DNA from: Cryptomeria japonica
Taxonomy: Eukaryota > Streptophyta > Pinopsida > Cupressales > Cupressaceae
Direction of reading: 5' to 3'
DNA: 64,000 nucleotides
NCBI RefSeq assembly: GCF_030272615.1
Contig: NC_081414.1
Location: 779,380,119 to 779,444,118 of the forward strand
The position numbers were made by a program, and so were the translations under genes. Below are positions 21,606 to 33,260 of the stretch, in pieces. Below the pieces are notes generated by a model that searched no databases, had not been told where the DNA came from, and saw nothing but the letters and a program-made list of their open reading frames with translations. How positions within the stretch are numbered: the stretch's first letter is position 1; each line of letters starts with the position of its first letter.

Positions 21606-22643
21606 ATGGAGAACTTAAGAAAAAAATTGGAAGGAGCTCTTGTAGATTATGATGTAGAGAAGTTGAAGAATATCAAGCTTTAAGATGATCTGAGGACTGC
21701 ACAAGAATTCATTCAAGAGCTTCAAGAGAAGCTTACTATAGCCCGAAATAAAAGAAAAGAACCTCATGAGAAGATGCAAAATGATAATGATGAAAAGAAA
21801 ACTCTTAATGAACTTGTGAACAAGTTGAGACAAGAAAACAATACTATGAAGAATGAAATGCAAGATATGACTATGAAGTTTTGTAAAGACATTGAAGATA
21901 GAAAGAAGAATGAAGAAGACTTAACTAGGAGACTCAATGATGCTGGAAATGAAAATCTAAGACTTAGTCATCAAAATGATATGTTGAAGACATATCTGAT
22001 ACACATGCAACATGATAAAACTAAGCTTATGAGACAAAAGGGAATTCTAGAAAATGAATTGGATACTGCAAATCAAAACATAGAGAAATTCAAGAAAAGT
22101 TCAGAGGAACTTGATGATATACTAAAAAGTCAAAAACCTAATGGAGATACAAATGGACTTGGATTCAAAGTTGGAGAAAGTTCTGGTACTGCAAACAATT
22201 ATGATCATAGTAAATTGGTAAGACAACCTAGTGCTTATAAATTTAATGGGAAATTCTTTAACTGTAACAAGTATGGTCATAGAGAAAATCAGTGTAGATC
22301 TAGAAATAATCAGAACATTAATGCACCCACTAGTCAATGTTCCAAATGCAACAAAGTTGGTCATAATTCAAAAAACTGCAGAATGAATGTGAGATGTTAT
22401 GTTTGTGAAAGATTTGGGCACTTATCTAATGAATGCAGAACACAAACCGACATAGGATATGGAAAAGCTATTCAGAAGAATAATGTGACTTGTTATGCTT
22501 GTAACAAGATTGGACATATTGCAAAACTCTATAGAAGCAAGACTTCACTGGCAAATAATAAAGGATCCAGTTTGAAAGGCAAAGAAAAGGTAGATGAGGT
22601 AAAGCAAGAATTTTCAAAACAATGGATTAGAAAGAGAGAATAG
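21606..22643 (+). pseudogene. Element B ORF1: coiled-coil gag-like protein with CCHC knuckles
   Basis: Starts 58 bases after the PBS with MENLRKKLE. The first about 190 codons are a long Lys/Glu/Asn-rich coiled coil (NELVNKLRQENNTMKNEM, LENELDTANQN). The C-terminal third has knuckles CNKYGHRENQC, CSKCNKVGHNSKNC and CYVCERFGHLSNEC, plus a fourth that reads CYACNKIGHIAKLY with Tyr in place of the last Cys. One in-frame stop near 21680 (TAA where F has GAA) breaks it. Role inferred: nucleocapsid/particle protein that packages element RNA. It lacks the usual copia UBN2 gag core. The same gene occurs in F and, more diverged, in E. Confidence 0.82.
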
Positions 22644-23020
22644 AATGTTGATGAAACTGTCTCTGCATGAGTAGAACAGAGTAATACTTCACCGGCAGGA
22701 GATTCTTCATCCACCTGAGAAGTAACCCTTTGGGAGTAGTGCAACAAATTGAATATCATGCAGATTACCCTTGGTTGATGGTGAGAAGATAGATTTCTTC
22801 TTTACCGGAAGATGTGTTAAGTTTTCACTTAACTGGCGAGCATTTAATGTGGTTGTTGAGAAAAAAGTCATTATAAATCATTGGATTTCCCTCATTTTTT
22901 ATTCACAGAGCATTCAAATTAGTAGAGAGCGTGAAAAAGAGAGAAGGCATTCAAGGTGAAGGTGTGAAGTGATCTTTTCAAGCATTCAGAATACTTTAAG
23001 GCAGCTAAAGGTATTTTTCA
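22644..23020 (+). other. ORF1-ORF2 spacer of element B
   Basis: 377 bases, closely matched by 56557-56942 in F. This includes a shared GATGGTGAGAAG segment and a shared stretch around the CACTTAACTGG region. No gene. It may hold signals for making ORF2 (internal entry or a splice acceptor); that is inference. Confidence 0.5.
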
Positions 23021-26000
23021 ATGGCTTCTTCTTCTGCTCCCAAGTTTATTTCAAATCCTACTATTGTGGAAAACTTAAAATGCCCTAGGCCCAAGTTTAA
23101 AATAATTCCTGAAGTAGCTAAGCAAGATGATTCCATAGGTGCATTTTCAAAAATTCCTAAAGGTATAGCATTTGCTGAAGACCCTAGGATATATATACAT
23201 TGCAACATTGAAGAATTAGGTTCTGAATAATTGTTGAAAATGTTTAGAATGGTAATTTGTGATGAAAATGGCACTGTTAAACCTAAACACAAGATTGTGT
23301 AGACTTTAGGTTTTATTCCGATATTGAATATCCCTGAATTTTTGGAAGAAGTAGTGAGAATTATCTTAAGTAGGGCACATGGAGAATTTCTATGGTTGGA
23401 TTCTATCTACAAAATAATCTGGCAAGCAATTAGGGTAGTAACTAGTTTACCCTCAACCAACAACAAACCAGAGAAAACAAAGAAAGTTCCTAACAACAAA
23501 GTAATGACCCTAACTAGAGCAACATTAGACAGTAGATCACTAAGAGTGAATGACATCAAAGACATCAATGTGAGATTCATAAGTATGGTGTTAGGTTACA
23601 AGACTACACATGCAAACAGACTTAATTCAGTTTCTAGTCTTTGCATTAATAGTGCTTATGAAATGGTCAACAACAATGCAATGATTGATGTGTGTGAATG
23701 GCTGAAAGATGAACTCATTGATAATTTGAAAAAGATTAAAGGAGATAAGAAAGGGACATTTCTCTTTGGTAATCTTTTAGTATGCTTAATGCTATATTTC
23801 ACTAAGGAAATTCTCGATACAAGACCAAAAGACTTTGGATATGACATACCGGTAGGAAAAAAATTATAAGAAGCCTTTACCAACATGGGAACTGCAAAAG
23901 ACGACAACATAACTAAATAGTTTAAATCTTTTCAAGCTAAAATGAAAACCAGAGAAAGACTACCGCAGAGTGTAGTGGACAAATATGTTAAAGAAATCTG
24001 GTTTGTCATCAAGAAGAATGAGACATGGATGGAAGCTGTACTTCCTAGAATTATCTGGGTAACTGAAATGGGTTATGAGGTAGATCTCAACATTATTGAG
24101 ACTTATGCAAAAGCTTTGCTAGATGCACCAAGAGAACCAACAAAAAAAGTTTTTGGTAGTGCTGAAACAATTGAAAGTGATGTGAAAACAATGAAGAAAA
24201 GGAAGAAAAGAGAAAAATATATTAGGGATGCATCAAAGAAGGTAAAGGAAATCAAAGAAAGTGTAATGAACTTTACTGGGATATTGGCTAGTGAGCTAGA
24301 AGGACTACAACTGGAGGCACACATTTCACCAGTTGGGACATCTTCTGACAGTGAGATACCAGCTGAATTCAAAAGAGTTGAGAGGAAGAGAAAACCTTCA
24401 CCGGTACCCTCTCCTTCACCCAAAAGAACAAGGACTTTAAGGAAGAAACAACAGGCAGTAAGGCAATCGGCTAAGAAACTAACTCCCAAGAAGAAACAAA
24501 AACCGGTCATACTTTCATTAGATGATTTACTAAATGAAATAAGTGATGATGGTAATTTGGCTAATGTGAGTAAACTGCATAACACATTCAAAGATTCAGA
24601 CAAGGAAAGCATTGAGAACAATATAATTTTACATCTGGATATATACAAAAAGGTTTTAATTCAAGTAGTGGATGATTTACCTAATGAACTGTATAGAAGA
24701 TTAGATGCAAAAAGGATTGTAGTGATGGAATTGGATAAGAAACTAAAATTTGAAAAACTTCTAGTTGTACATCTGGTTAACTCAAAAGGGGAAATTGATG
24801 ATCTAATTTTTAAGGCTAATAGATCCATTTTTGCTAGTGGTCACCAATAAGTAAGTTTGATGGCAGGTAGAGTAAATGAGATTGTAGAGGAGACTACTAA
24901 TAAATGGGATATATTTTTTGTGGAAAAAGAAAAACAAGAGAAAATAAATAGGCCAAAGAAAATATTCAAAGTGTATCCAAAGGATAAGGACAAGGGGAAA
25001 GGTAAAATTGGTGGTATTCCAAACATCAAGATAACTAACAATTTACTGCCACCTTTGGATACTGCACTGGTACATACTAATGATCCATTGGTTACTGATA
25101 GTGAAGGTATCACACACGATGACACTAATCTTGAATCTAAAATACTATTCACCATGAATGTGGATACTCAGGAAGTAAATATTGTTGTGTACAAGGACAC
25201 TACAGAGGTTAAGGATCATAATGTTAACAGTGGCAACATTGCTGAGAAACCAGTAGAGACTATTGAGGTTGAGATCCCAATAGAGCAATCATTACTAATA
25301 AAGCAATCATTACAAATAGAGAAACCATCAGATACTGGGAAGAATAGTGAAGGTATAGATGCTGGCACAGAGAAACCTATTGAGACTGAGACACCGACAA
25401 TTGAGCATACAGAGAAACCTACTGAGGCAGAGGTACATATTGAAGTAGAGAAACCGGCAATCACTGAGACACCTAAATAATCAGACAAACCTTTACTGGT
25501 TGAAATGCAAACCTAGACTAATCCACCAGAGGTTAACACAAGCAAAATGGCTACAAATGTTAGAAGCATAGAGGTAATTAAGGCAATTGGTTAGACATCT
25601 GATACTTCATCAAGTGAATTTAGACCTACTAATGTAATAGAGTTACTCATGCATTCAATAAAAAAGATAACAAACGATAATGCATTTACCTACAAAGAAA
25701 TCGATGACACCATACCAATTCTTAAGTTGATTGCACCGAAATGTAACATAAATCATGTAAAGGACTCTTTAGGTAAAATGGACACATTGTCCAAATTTAT
25801 TGCTGATAATGTAATAATGGTTGATAAGGTGAATGAGGACACCTTCAAAGAGAAAGTTGAAAAGGAGAAGGATAAATTATTTCAAGACACAATAAAGAAG
25901 TGCACAGAACACATTAATATACTATTACCGGTACTGAACTCTACAATTTTGGAATATAAGGAGTTGTACAAAGAAACATGCAAACCACATCTTTTGACAC

Positions 26001-26257
26001 AGGACATCGAAAAGGAGATCGACAGAGTACAGAAAGAAATAGATGACAAAGCTGACAACATAATTGGTTCATCTGAACCTATATCAGTTATTGAGAAGGA
26101 AAGAGGAGGTTTTGAGGAAAAAATGGAGAAATTTGACAAAGAGAAGGCAAGGTTTAAGTCTAATGCCAGAGAGCTTAAATATAAACTTGGTCCTAAGTTG
26201 GACAATCTTATCTCTCTGAGAAATGAAATCTCTAAGGCATTTCTTCAAGGAGAATAA
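23021..26257 (+). pseudogene. Element B ORF2: conserved protein of unknown function
   Basis: All five open pieces (23021-23230, 23324-23869, 23942-24850, 24857-25480, 25649-26257) are in one frame. This is therefore a single gene of about 1079 codons broken only by in-frame stops, with no frameshift. Start MASSSAPKFI follows ATTTTTCA. Order: a conserved N-terminal domain of about 300 residues (GAFSKIPKG, YIHCNIEELG, LSRAHGEFLWLDSI, CEWLKDELIDNLKKIKGDKK, LLVCLMLYF); then MGYEV; basic nuclear-signal-like runs (KKRKKREK, KKLTPKKKQK); acidic and EKPxETE-type repeats at about 25240-25480; and a C-terminal coiled coil (25840-26200). No RT, RNase H, protease or integrase motif. Homologous genes are in E and F. 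I do not recognise the family. Confidence 0.8.
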
Positions 26258-26446
26258 TCACCGGAAGAGCACATGCATCATCTCACTGACACAATCCAAA
26301 TAGACTGAGGCAACCTTGAACGACAACAACAGGTTTATGTAGAGTCTTAATTTGGTTTTGGCATATATATTTCAGATTGTAACCAATCGGTTACAAACCT
26401 TGAGGTGAAATTTTTGTACTCGTTTGACAATTTTTGACAACCTTTG

Positions 26447-26588
26447 TCATTGATGTCAAAGGGGGAGTAGTGGAGAGAGAAAAATAATTATTCAGAAGAG
26501 ATCATCTGCTTAGGGGGAGCACATCTTTTTGGAGTTCATTTCTAGAACAGTTTTTGGAAGTGTTGCCATCAATGCCAAAGGGGGAGAT
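26447..26588 (+). other. Repeated polypurine tracts before element B 3' LTR
   Basis: Three runs: TGTCAAAGGGGGAGTAG near 26455, CTTAGGGGGAGCAC near 26510 and TGCCAAAGGGGGAGATTG just before TGTTGG. Multiple AAGGGGGAG tracts upstream of the 3' LTR are known from Sirevirus-type copia elements. Confidence 0.78.
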
Positions 26589-27405
26589 TGTTGGAATTCT
26601 ACACTCTTATGTGAATAGTTGATGTTCTCATTGATGGAAACCATCTGGCAACATTCTGGCATTCATCTGGTAAGCCACCAGTAGTTACCAGCACTAGCAA
26701 CAAACATTTATATACACCGACAAGCACTTCACTGGTAGTGGCAACAATGCATACTGGCACTCCAGCCGACATAGAATAAAATTTTATTTATTACATTTGA
26801 ATGTAATTATATTTTGTAAAGTTGACGTGGTACATTTTAATAGACTCATATATGTATGAGATCTTGTAAGTCATTTTGTAATGAGTGAATGTGAGAGAGA
26901 GTAAGAAAATAAGGAAAAGGAAGGATGATATATGCAAATGCATAAGGCAAATTTTGTATAAGGTTTTGGTTATAGAATGAGCTTAAACCGATACTGAACC
27001 TGGCATAGTTGATGCTGATTTGAAGCAATAAATTGTATTGGATTTCATAATCCACTTTTGTAGTCAGTGTGACTCTTATTGAGCTGTGAGCTCTAGGTAG
27101 TTGGCCTTCTTGCATGTGTAGGCCCCTCATTGTAAGTAATATTTATTCATTTGCTAGTGAGTGAATATTGTGGGTCACAAATCCCACCTAGGTTTTTCCC
27201 ACATCGGGTTTCCTCGTTAAATATCTTGTGTTATGGTGTGTTCTCTATGTTGTCTTTGTTATTCTTATTTGTTGCATTAATTCTTATTTACCGGTACACT
27301 ATTTTGGGATGCAAAGTTCTTAATATTGTTAAATATTTTGCTAACCGATTAGATACTGATTCACCCCCCCTCACAGTATCTTTGGGACTATCATTAATCC
27401 TAACA
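26589..27405 (+). repeat. Element B 3' LTR
   Basis: 817 bases, TGTTGG...CCTAACA. Paired with 20716-21534 and differing mostly by C/T and G/A changes. Followed by the ATATT duplication. Confidence 0.92.
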
Positions 27406-27410
27406 ATATT

Positions 27411-27660
27411 TCTATTGTTTTGAAGTCTAAATGTATGGTGGGTTTCCTTCTTGGTAAAGAGATACAGAGGAAGGTATCCATTAGTTCAAAGGAAGCCCTA
27501 ACTATCTATGGAAGACCTAAGGAAAAAGACAAGAAGAATAAGAAGTGTAATAAATCCAAGTCCAGAGGGAGATCAAAATCTCCTAGAAAGTCCAAAGTCA
27601 TCGACTGGAATTGTGGTAAACCAAGACACATCTGTAAGGACTAAAAGGAAGGAAAGAAGA
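27411..27660 (+). pseudogene. gag: Copia A gag, 3' part with zinc knuckle
   Basis: Continues the gag of A after element B: LKSKCMVGFLLGKEIQRK, a Lys/Ser/Arg-rich basic segment (SKSRGRSKSPRKSK), then WNCGKPRHICKD, a damaged CCHC knuckle (first Cys is Trp-Asn, second region altered). Confidence 0.8.
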
Positions 27661-30480
27661 AGAAAAAGAAGAAGTATGATTTTGAATCCAAGTCTAAGAA
27701 GGAAGATGGTAATGCATTCATTACAACTTTGGCTACTCTTGTAGGTAATGATGCATGGTTAATTGACTTAGGTGCATATTTTCACATGACTTCCAATAAA
27801 GATTGGTATTTTGAATATGAAGAATTTAGATATTGTTGGTCGTGATAAAGTTAGGATCAATTTTCCTTATGGTAGAATAAAACAGATTGGCGGTGTGTTG
27901 CATATCCCTGGATCAAAATGAAATTTTTTATTTGTGAGAAAGTTGATAGATGTGGGTGTGGAGGTAGTATTTTTTTAAGCAGGATGTAAAATGATTAAGG
28001 GTGCTATGGTGATTGGTAGAGGTGTCAGATTTGGCACTTTGTATAAGCTAGAGGCATACATTGTTGAGTGTAATAGCACTTCTATAAAAAGTAAATATGT
28101 GGATACTTCATCAGAAGATTTGATGGTTTCACCTTTAGTGGATGGACATGGATTTTGAGTACCTAAGGGTTATCTTTCTTATAAAGAAAAGTAACCTATA
28201 AATAAGACTATGTTATGGCACCAGAGAATTGGTCACATTGGAGAAAAGGGTCTAAGGAGCTTGAAAAATAAAATTATTTTTGAAGGTTTGAATGATTGTA
28301 ATCTTCACTTTGATTTCTATGAGCATTGCATTTATGGAAAACGAAACTGCATTCAGTTTTACTCGATTTCTCATAGATCTTGTGGTGTTTTGGATCTTAT
28401 TCAATCTGATGTGTTTGATCTTGTAGATGTTCCTTCCATTGGAAAAATATACATATTACGTTTTATTTATTGATGATTTTAGTAAGACATGGGTATACTT
28501 TCTAAAGAGTAATTCTAAAGTTTTTAGTCATTTTAAATAATTTAAAGCAATGGTTGGATTGTAGACTAGAAAGAAAATTAAATGTTTGAGTACTGATAAT
28601 GGCAGTGATTTTTTCTCTAATGATTTTGATAGATTCTATAAATACCATGTCATTAATATACAACAGATAACTCTGTATTCTCCACAACAGAATGGAGTTG
28701 TAGAAATAATGAAAAGGACATGATGGAGAAGGCTAGGAGTATGCTAAGTGGTAGTGCTCTAGAAAAAAAAATTAGGATAAAGCTATTACCCTTGCTTGCT
28801 ATTTGATTAACGGGTCTCCTACATCAACTCTTGTTGATAAAACACCTATGGAAGCATGGCTAGGTCATAAGCCTTCATTGAGACATCTTAGATTTTTTGG
28901 TTGCAAGGCATATTCACATGTGCTAAAGGAGAATCAAACAAAGTTGGAGAACAAGGTTGTGAAATGTATCTTCATCGGTTATAGTTATGTTGTGAAAGGA
29001 TACAAGCTTTGGCACCCTATTGCACAAAAGGTAATTCATAGTAGAAGAGTTATTTTTAGAGAAATTAACTCTCATTCTATTACATTGCAACCAGAATAGA
29101 CTAAATAGGAAGAGGTGACTCAATTCCCTTCTATGCCTAAAATATTTGCATTGAGACCACTTTATAGGAAAGAAATTGAGGAGAGCTCATCTAACTCCAA
29201 ATCTTCAGAAGAGGAGGAAGAACCTCCAACTCAACTTGTTCGAAGGTCTACAAGACATAGACAATCACCTAAAAGGTATTCACCTAATGAATGGAGATGT
29301 ATTTTTTCTTTGAACACTAATGTGGATGAGTCTAGATCCATAAAAGAGGCATTAGGTATGAATGATGCAAAATCCTGGAAGATTGCTATGGAAGAAGAAA
29401 TGACAACTTTGAAAAAAATAATACATGGGATCTTGTACCATTGCTTGAAGGATGGAAGCTTTTTGGTTGTAAATGGATGTTCAAGAAAAATAATTGTTCA
29501 GATGGAAGCATAGAGAAGTATAAATCAAGGTTGGTTGCAAAAATCTATTCTCAAGTTGAGGGTGTTGATTATGGTGAGATATTTTCTCATGCTGCAAACA
29601 TGACATCCATTAGATTTTTTCTTTCTATTGCTGCTACTTATGATTTAGACATTGAGAAAATAGGTGTGAACAATGATTTCATCCATGGTGGTTTGGAGGA
29701 GGATATTTATATGACATAGCAAGAGCACTATGTGATGAAAAGTTAAACTAATTTGGTCTATAAATTGAAGAAATCTTTGTATAGTCTTAAACAGAGTCCT
29801 AGGATGTGGTACGAGAAATTTGATACATATGTGTTGACTTTTGGATTTGAGCAGGGTGCCTTACCAGAGTGTAGTTGGAAGTTTGATGTATGCTATAGTC
29901 TGTACTAGACTAGACTTTTCCCAAGCAGTTGGAGTTCTTTCCAAATATATGTCTAATCTCTTTAGAGTTCATTGAGATGTAGTCAAAAGAGTCTTTAGAT
30001 ATTTGAAGGGTACCTCAAAGTATTTTTTATGTTATCATAGTAATTTAGTTGGAGATGTGATTTCCCTTGATATTCATGGTTATGTGGATTCACACTGAGT
30101 AGGTGATATTAATAGTAGAAGATCCACTAGTGCTTATGTGTTTATGTTATTTGGTGGTGTAATTAGTTGGATAAGTAAGTGATGGGATGTGGTTGCTCTG
30201 ACCACTATTGAAGCAGAGTATGTGGCAGCTACTCATACTTGTATAGAAGTCAATTGGCTTAAGAGATAGTTAGAGTACAACCTCCCTAGCTAAGAACCAG
30301 ACACATTATTTTTCAATATCATTGTGTTAGAGATATTGTCAAAGATGGTAGGGTGAAGCTCGTTAAGGTGGAGAATTTGATGAATGTTGCAGATTCTTTA
30401 ACTAAGGTTGTGAGAAAAAAGAAGTTTAGATGGTTTTCAGAATTTATGGGCCTCATGGCCCCTACCAATTAATTTATTAT
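27661..30480 (+). pseudogene. pol: Copia A pol (protease, integrase, RT, RNase H), decayed
   Basis: Protease: NDAWLIDLGAYFHMT near 27745-27790, where the active-site Ser-Gly is Leu-Gly. Pre-integrase zinc region: LWHQRIGHIGEKGL (28213-). Integrase core: FIDDFSKTW, STDNGSDFFSNDF, PQQNGVVE, with frameshifts. RT: KSWKIAMEEEM, SLYSLKQSPRMWY. Then a deletion near 29855 joins FGFEQ directly to the post-catalytic SVVGSLMYA-type block, so the YVDD box is missing. RNase H: SRRSTSAYVFM and TTIEAEYVAATH. Dead. Confidence 0.85.
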
Positions 30481-30514
30481 GTTGATACTCCATTTTATCT
30501 TACAAGATGTTCAA

Positions 30515-30526
30515 CAAGTGGGAGAA
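30515..30526 (+). other. Copia A polypurine tract
   Basis: AAGTGGGAGAA directly before TGTTGGGAAAATGG, the 3' LTR start. Confidence 0.8.
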
Positions 30527-30708
30527 TGTTGGGAAAATGGTGTCTAAACCTTTCATTTACATGAGGTTACTATTTATGGTAAGTTTTCATTTGAGCACGA
30601 AATCCTGCGAAATTCTCCCCAAATATTTAGATTGGCTATATAATAATTTTCAATAAATTTTTATTATAAGATCACAACTAGTTTTGAATATATTAAAGTT
30701 TTTGTTTT
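30527..30708 (+). repeat. Copia A 3' LTR, left part
   Basis: First 182 bases of the 3' LTR, matching 19189 onward. Cut by chromovirus C after the GTTTT target at 30704-30708. The remainder is 51155-51864. Confidence 0.9.
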
Positions 30709-31467
30709 TGATGCAGGAGCATCCCTAGTTCATGGCAATCTTGCATCAACCCAAAATATTTCCTTTTTGTTTTGCAATTCATTCTGCATTTTCTAGAATT
30801 GGCTCACTGGATCTTGAGGAGTTGGATTTTTCTTGAGGAATTTATCATCTACTTATTCCCAAACTTTGGAGCATTTGGATCATTTTTCGGCAAGTTATCA
30901 CTACCAATTTCCAAGATAGTTTTTCTGGTAACAGTTGTCTGGTTGTAATCTATCAGGATCTACTAGATCCCTTCTGAAGCTTGCAAAGCCTTGAGCACTG
31001 ATTCTAATGTTCCTTGGCATGTGACCAACCTTCCCTTTGATCTACACTTCATCCTTTTGATTTTTTGGAGGAATTTCTTTGGCGGAGGATGACCTTGTTA
31101 TTTTTACACGGTAGGTCTTGTTCTTCGATATTGATCCCTTTTGGGCTGACCGGATCCCCTTAGATCATATAAATCATTGTAATTGAGAATTATAATCTAG
31201 ATAAGTTAAGATATTGAACATAGAAGATAGATCTGAAGATTTGAGGTCCTGATTGTGACCCGTTCTGTGATTAAGCACGTTTTAGCAGGCCTGTAACCTA
31301 GTTTCTATAACCCAGTTGCTACCGGTTGATTGTAAACAATTTTCATGATATAACTCATTCATTTATGCATTGCCTCCATCATATCCTTGTGTTTCCATTG
31401 TGTTTATCTCTTGTTGACCTACCTGGATTGATCTCTTTGAGGTCTCTCCTAACCAGTGACTATACCA
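30709..31467 (+). repeat. Chromovirus C 5' LTR
   Basis: 759 bases, paired with 50396-51154. A TATA-like CATATAAATC lies near 31166. Followed by AG and a diverged primer site TTGTATCAGAGAG (Met-tRNA type) at 31470-31482. Confidence 0.92.
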
Positions 31468-31571
31468 AGTTGTATCAGAGAGAGATTTAATTTCAGAGAT
31501 TGCGTTGTCTTGAGAAATTTTGTTGTAGGGTGGCGGACTGTGGATCTGACCTGCATCTATAGAGGACTGGC

Positions 31572-32620
31572 ATGAAGATGGTCCAAAGAAGAAATAGGAA
31601 TGGTGGAGCACCTAGGAATGCAAACCCTACTATGATGGAAATGTTGTGAGGAATTGTAGCCCAGAGAAGAGGCCGACATGTTGAAGGTGAGTGAAGATGA
31701 AGGAGAAGAAGCCTTGGCAGAACAAGTAAACCCACCGGTGATTGATCCTGATGAAGAAAGGTTTTTGAGGGTTTTGAGTAGGGCGAATAACAAACCTCAT
31801 TTTACCCCACCAGAATATGATGGAAAGTTGGATTCGGATGAATGGATGGATTGGATCTTAGAGATGGAGAAATATTTTGATTTTGAAAACACTATGGAAG
31901 AAAGAAAGGTGAAATATGTCTGTACCCGGTTGAAGGGTCATGCATCTCTTTGGTGGGATAATTTGCAGGTTGATAGATAGATAATAGGTAAAGAGAAGAT
32001 CAAAACATGGGGTCAGATGGTTGCTAAGTTGAAATCAAAATTTATGCTAGTGGATTATCAAGTGAATCTGTTTCAAAATTTGTAGAATTTGAGACAGAAG
32101 GAATCTAGTGTGAAGTAAAATATCGAAACATTTTAAAATTTGAATTTTAGATCCAGACATGTTGATGATGAAGTTGAACAAGTTGCAAGATAATTGAATG
32201 GATTGTGGGTGTCTATACAAGATGAACTCAATTTGATCAAATTACAGAGTGTCGAAGAAGGTTACCAGTATGCCCTGAAAGCAGAAGAGAAGCTGAACAA
32301 AAGAAATGAGCAGAGGCAGAGAGGCAGAGGTGGAAGGTTTTTTGGATGAATATTTTAAGGAGGAAGAGGATATACCAAAGGTAGAGAAACCTATATAGAT
32401 CAAAACAAGGACAAGGAAGTGAGAAAAGAAGGTAAATCATACTAGAAAGATGATAGAAATTTCTACTGGAGGAGAGAATTGGATGGCTACTGGAATGAAA
32501 ATTTTGGAAAAGATGACAGAAGACAAGACAAGAGTGTTTAGAGGAACTTGCTATAAGTGTGTAGGAGAAGGACATCGTGCTTTCGATTGTAAGAAGATAG
32601 AGAATACCTGAAGAACAATA
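31572..32620 (+). pseudogene. gag: Chromovirus C gag
   Basis: Starts near 31572 (MKMVQRRNRNG) and shifts frame near 31665. The gag core is FTPPEYDGKLDSDEWMDWIL, ERKVKYVCTRLKGHASLWW (31678-31980). The capsid tail is LRQKESSV and DEVEQVAR. An Arg/Gly-rich stretch and a zinc knuckle CYKCVGEGHRAFDC at about 32548-32590 end it. Several stops and shifts. Confidence 0.85.
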
Positions 32621-32721
32621 GTGGTGGAAGAAAACCCCACCAGATTAGCTAATAAACTGGAAGATGGAGAACTGTTGATGATGAGGAATGCTTTGTGTCA
32701 TACCAAGAGAGATGAAGAGCC

Positions 32722-33260
32722 TTGCAGAGGAAGAATTTATTTAAGACTAGATGTAAGGTATCTGGTAAGTGCTGTAAAGTTTTTGTTGATAGTGGTAGTT
32801 CAAATAATCTTGTTTCAGAAGAGATAGTGAATAAGTTAAATTTGGAAAAATTGAAACACCCTAAGCCTTATCAGATAGCATGGATTCGGGATGATCATAA
32901 TTTGTTAGTAAGTGAGCAATGTTTGGTGAAATTGAAAATTGGGAAATATCATGATGAAGTCTTGTGTGATATTATTCCTATGGATATTTGTCACCTTTTC
33001 TTGGGTAAACCATGGTAGTTTGATAGACAGGCAATACATGATGGGAAGAAGAATACATACACTATTGTGGCTAATGGGATGAAGAAAACCTTGTTGCCCT
33101 TGGAGGAGTCTTTGAAGAGTGAAGTTTGCATGAATGCTAGAATCTATTTGGTGGATGGAAGGAAATTCCTGGATGGAATGGGACATGAGAATGTGTGTTT
33201 TGCCTTAGTTCCTAAGAAGACTGAGAACCCAAAGCATGAAGAAGAATAACCTAAAGAGAT
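32722..33260 (+). pseudogene. Chromovirus C protease
   Basis: Active site KVFVDSGSSNNLVSEE (DSG intact). C-terminal MDICHLFLGKPW box. A stop at 33016-33018 interrupts the following linker (ANGMKKTLLPLEE). Confidence 0.85.

Larger units (their letters stand above)
20716..27405 (+). mobile_element. Non-autonomous LTR retroelement B (two-ORF family)
   Basis: LTR pair 819 and 817 bases, TGTTGG...CCTAACA. The target duplication is GTATT/ATATT with one change. PBS is at 21537 and repeated polypurine tracts precede the 3' LTR. The 5.05 kb internal region holds only ORF1 (coiled coil plus zinc knuckles) and ORF2 (unknown). I find no protease, integrase, RT or RNase H motif. It is inserted in gag of copia A. 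Relatives in this window: E and F. Confidence 0.88.

Noticed and set aside
20716-27405. Element B as a Sirevirus with a deleted pol
   Set aside because: Repeated polypurine tracts fit, but ORF2 follows ORF1 in the same arrangement in B, E and F and no pol remnant is seen, so simple deletion is not the best explanation. Kept as an alternative to test.
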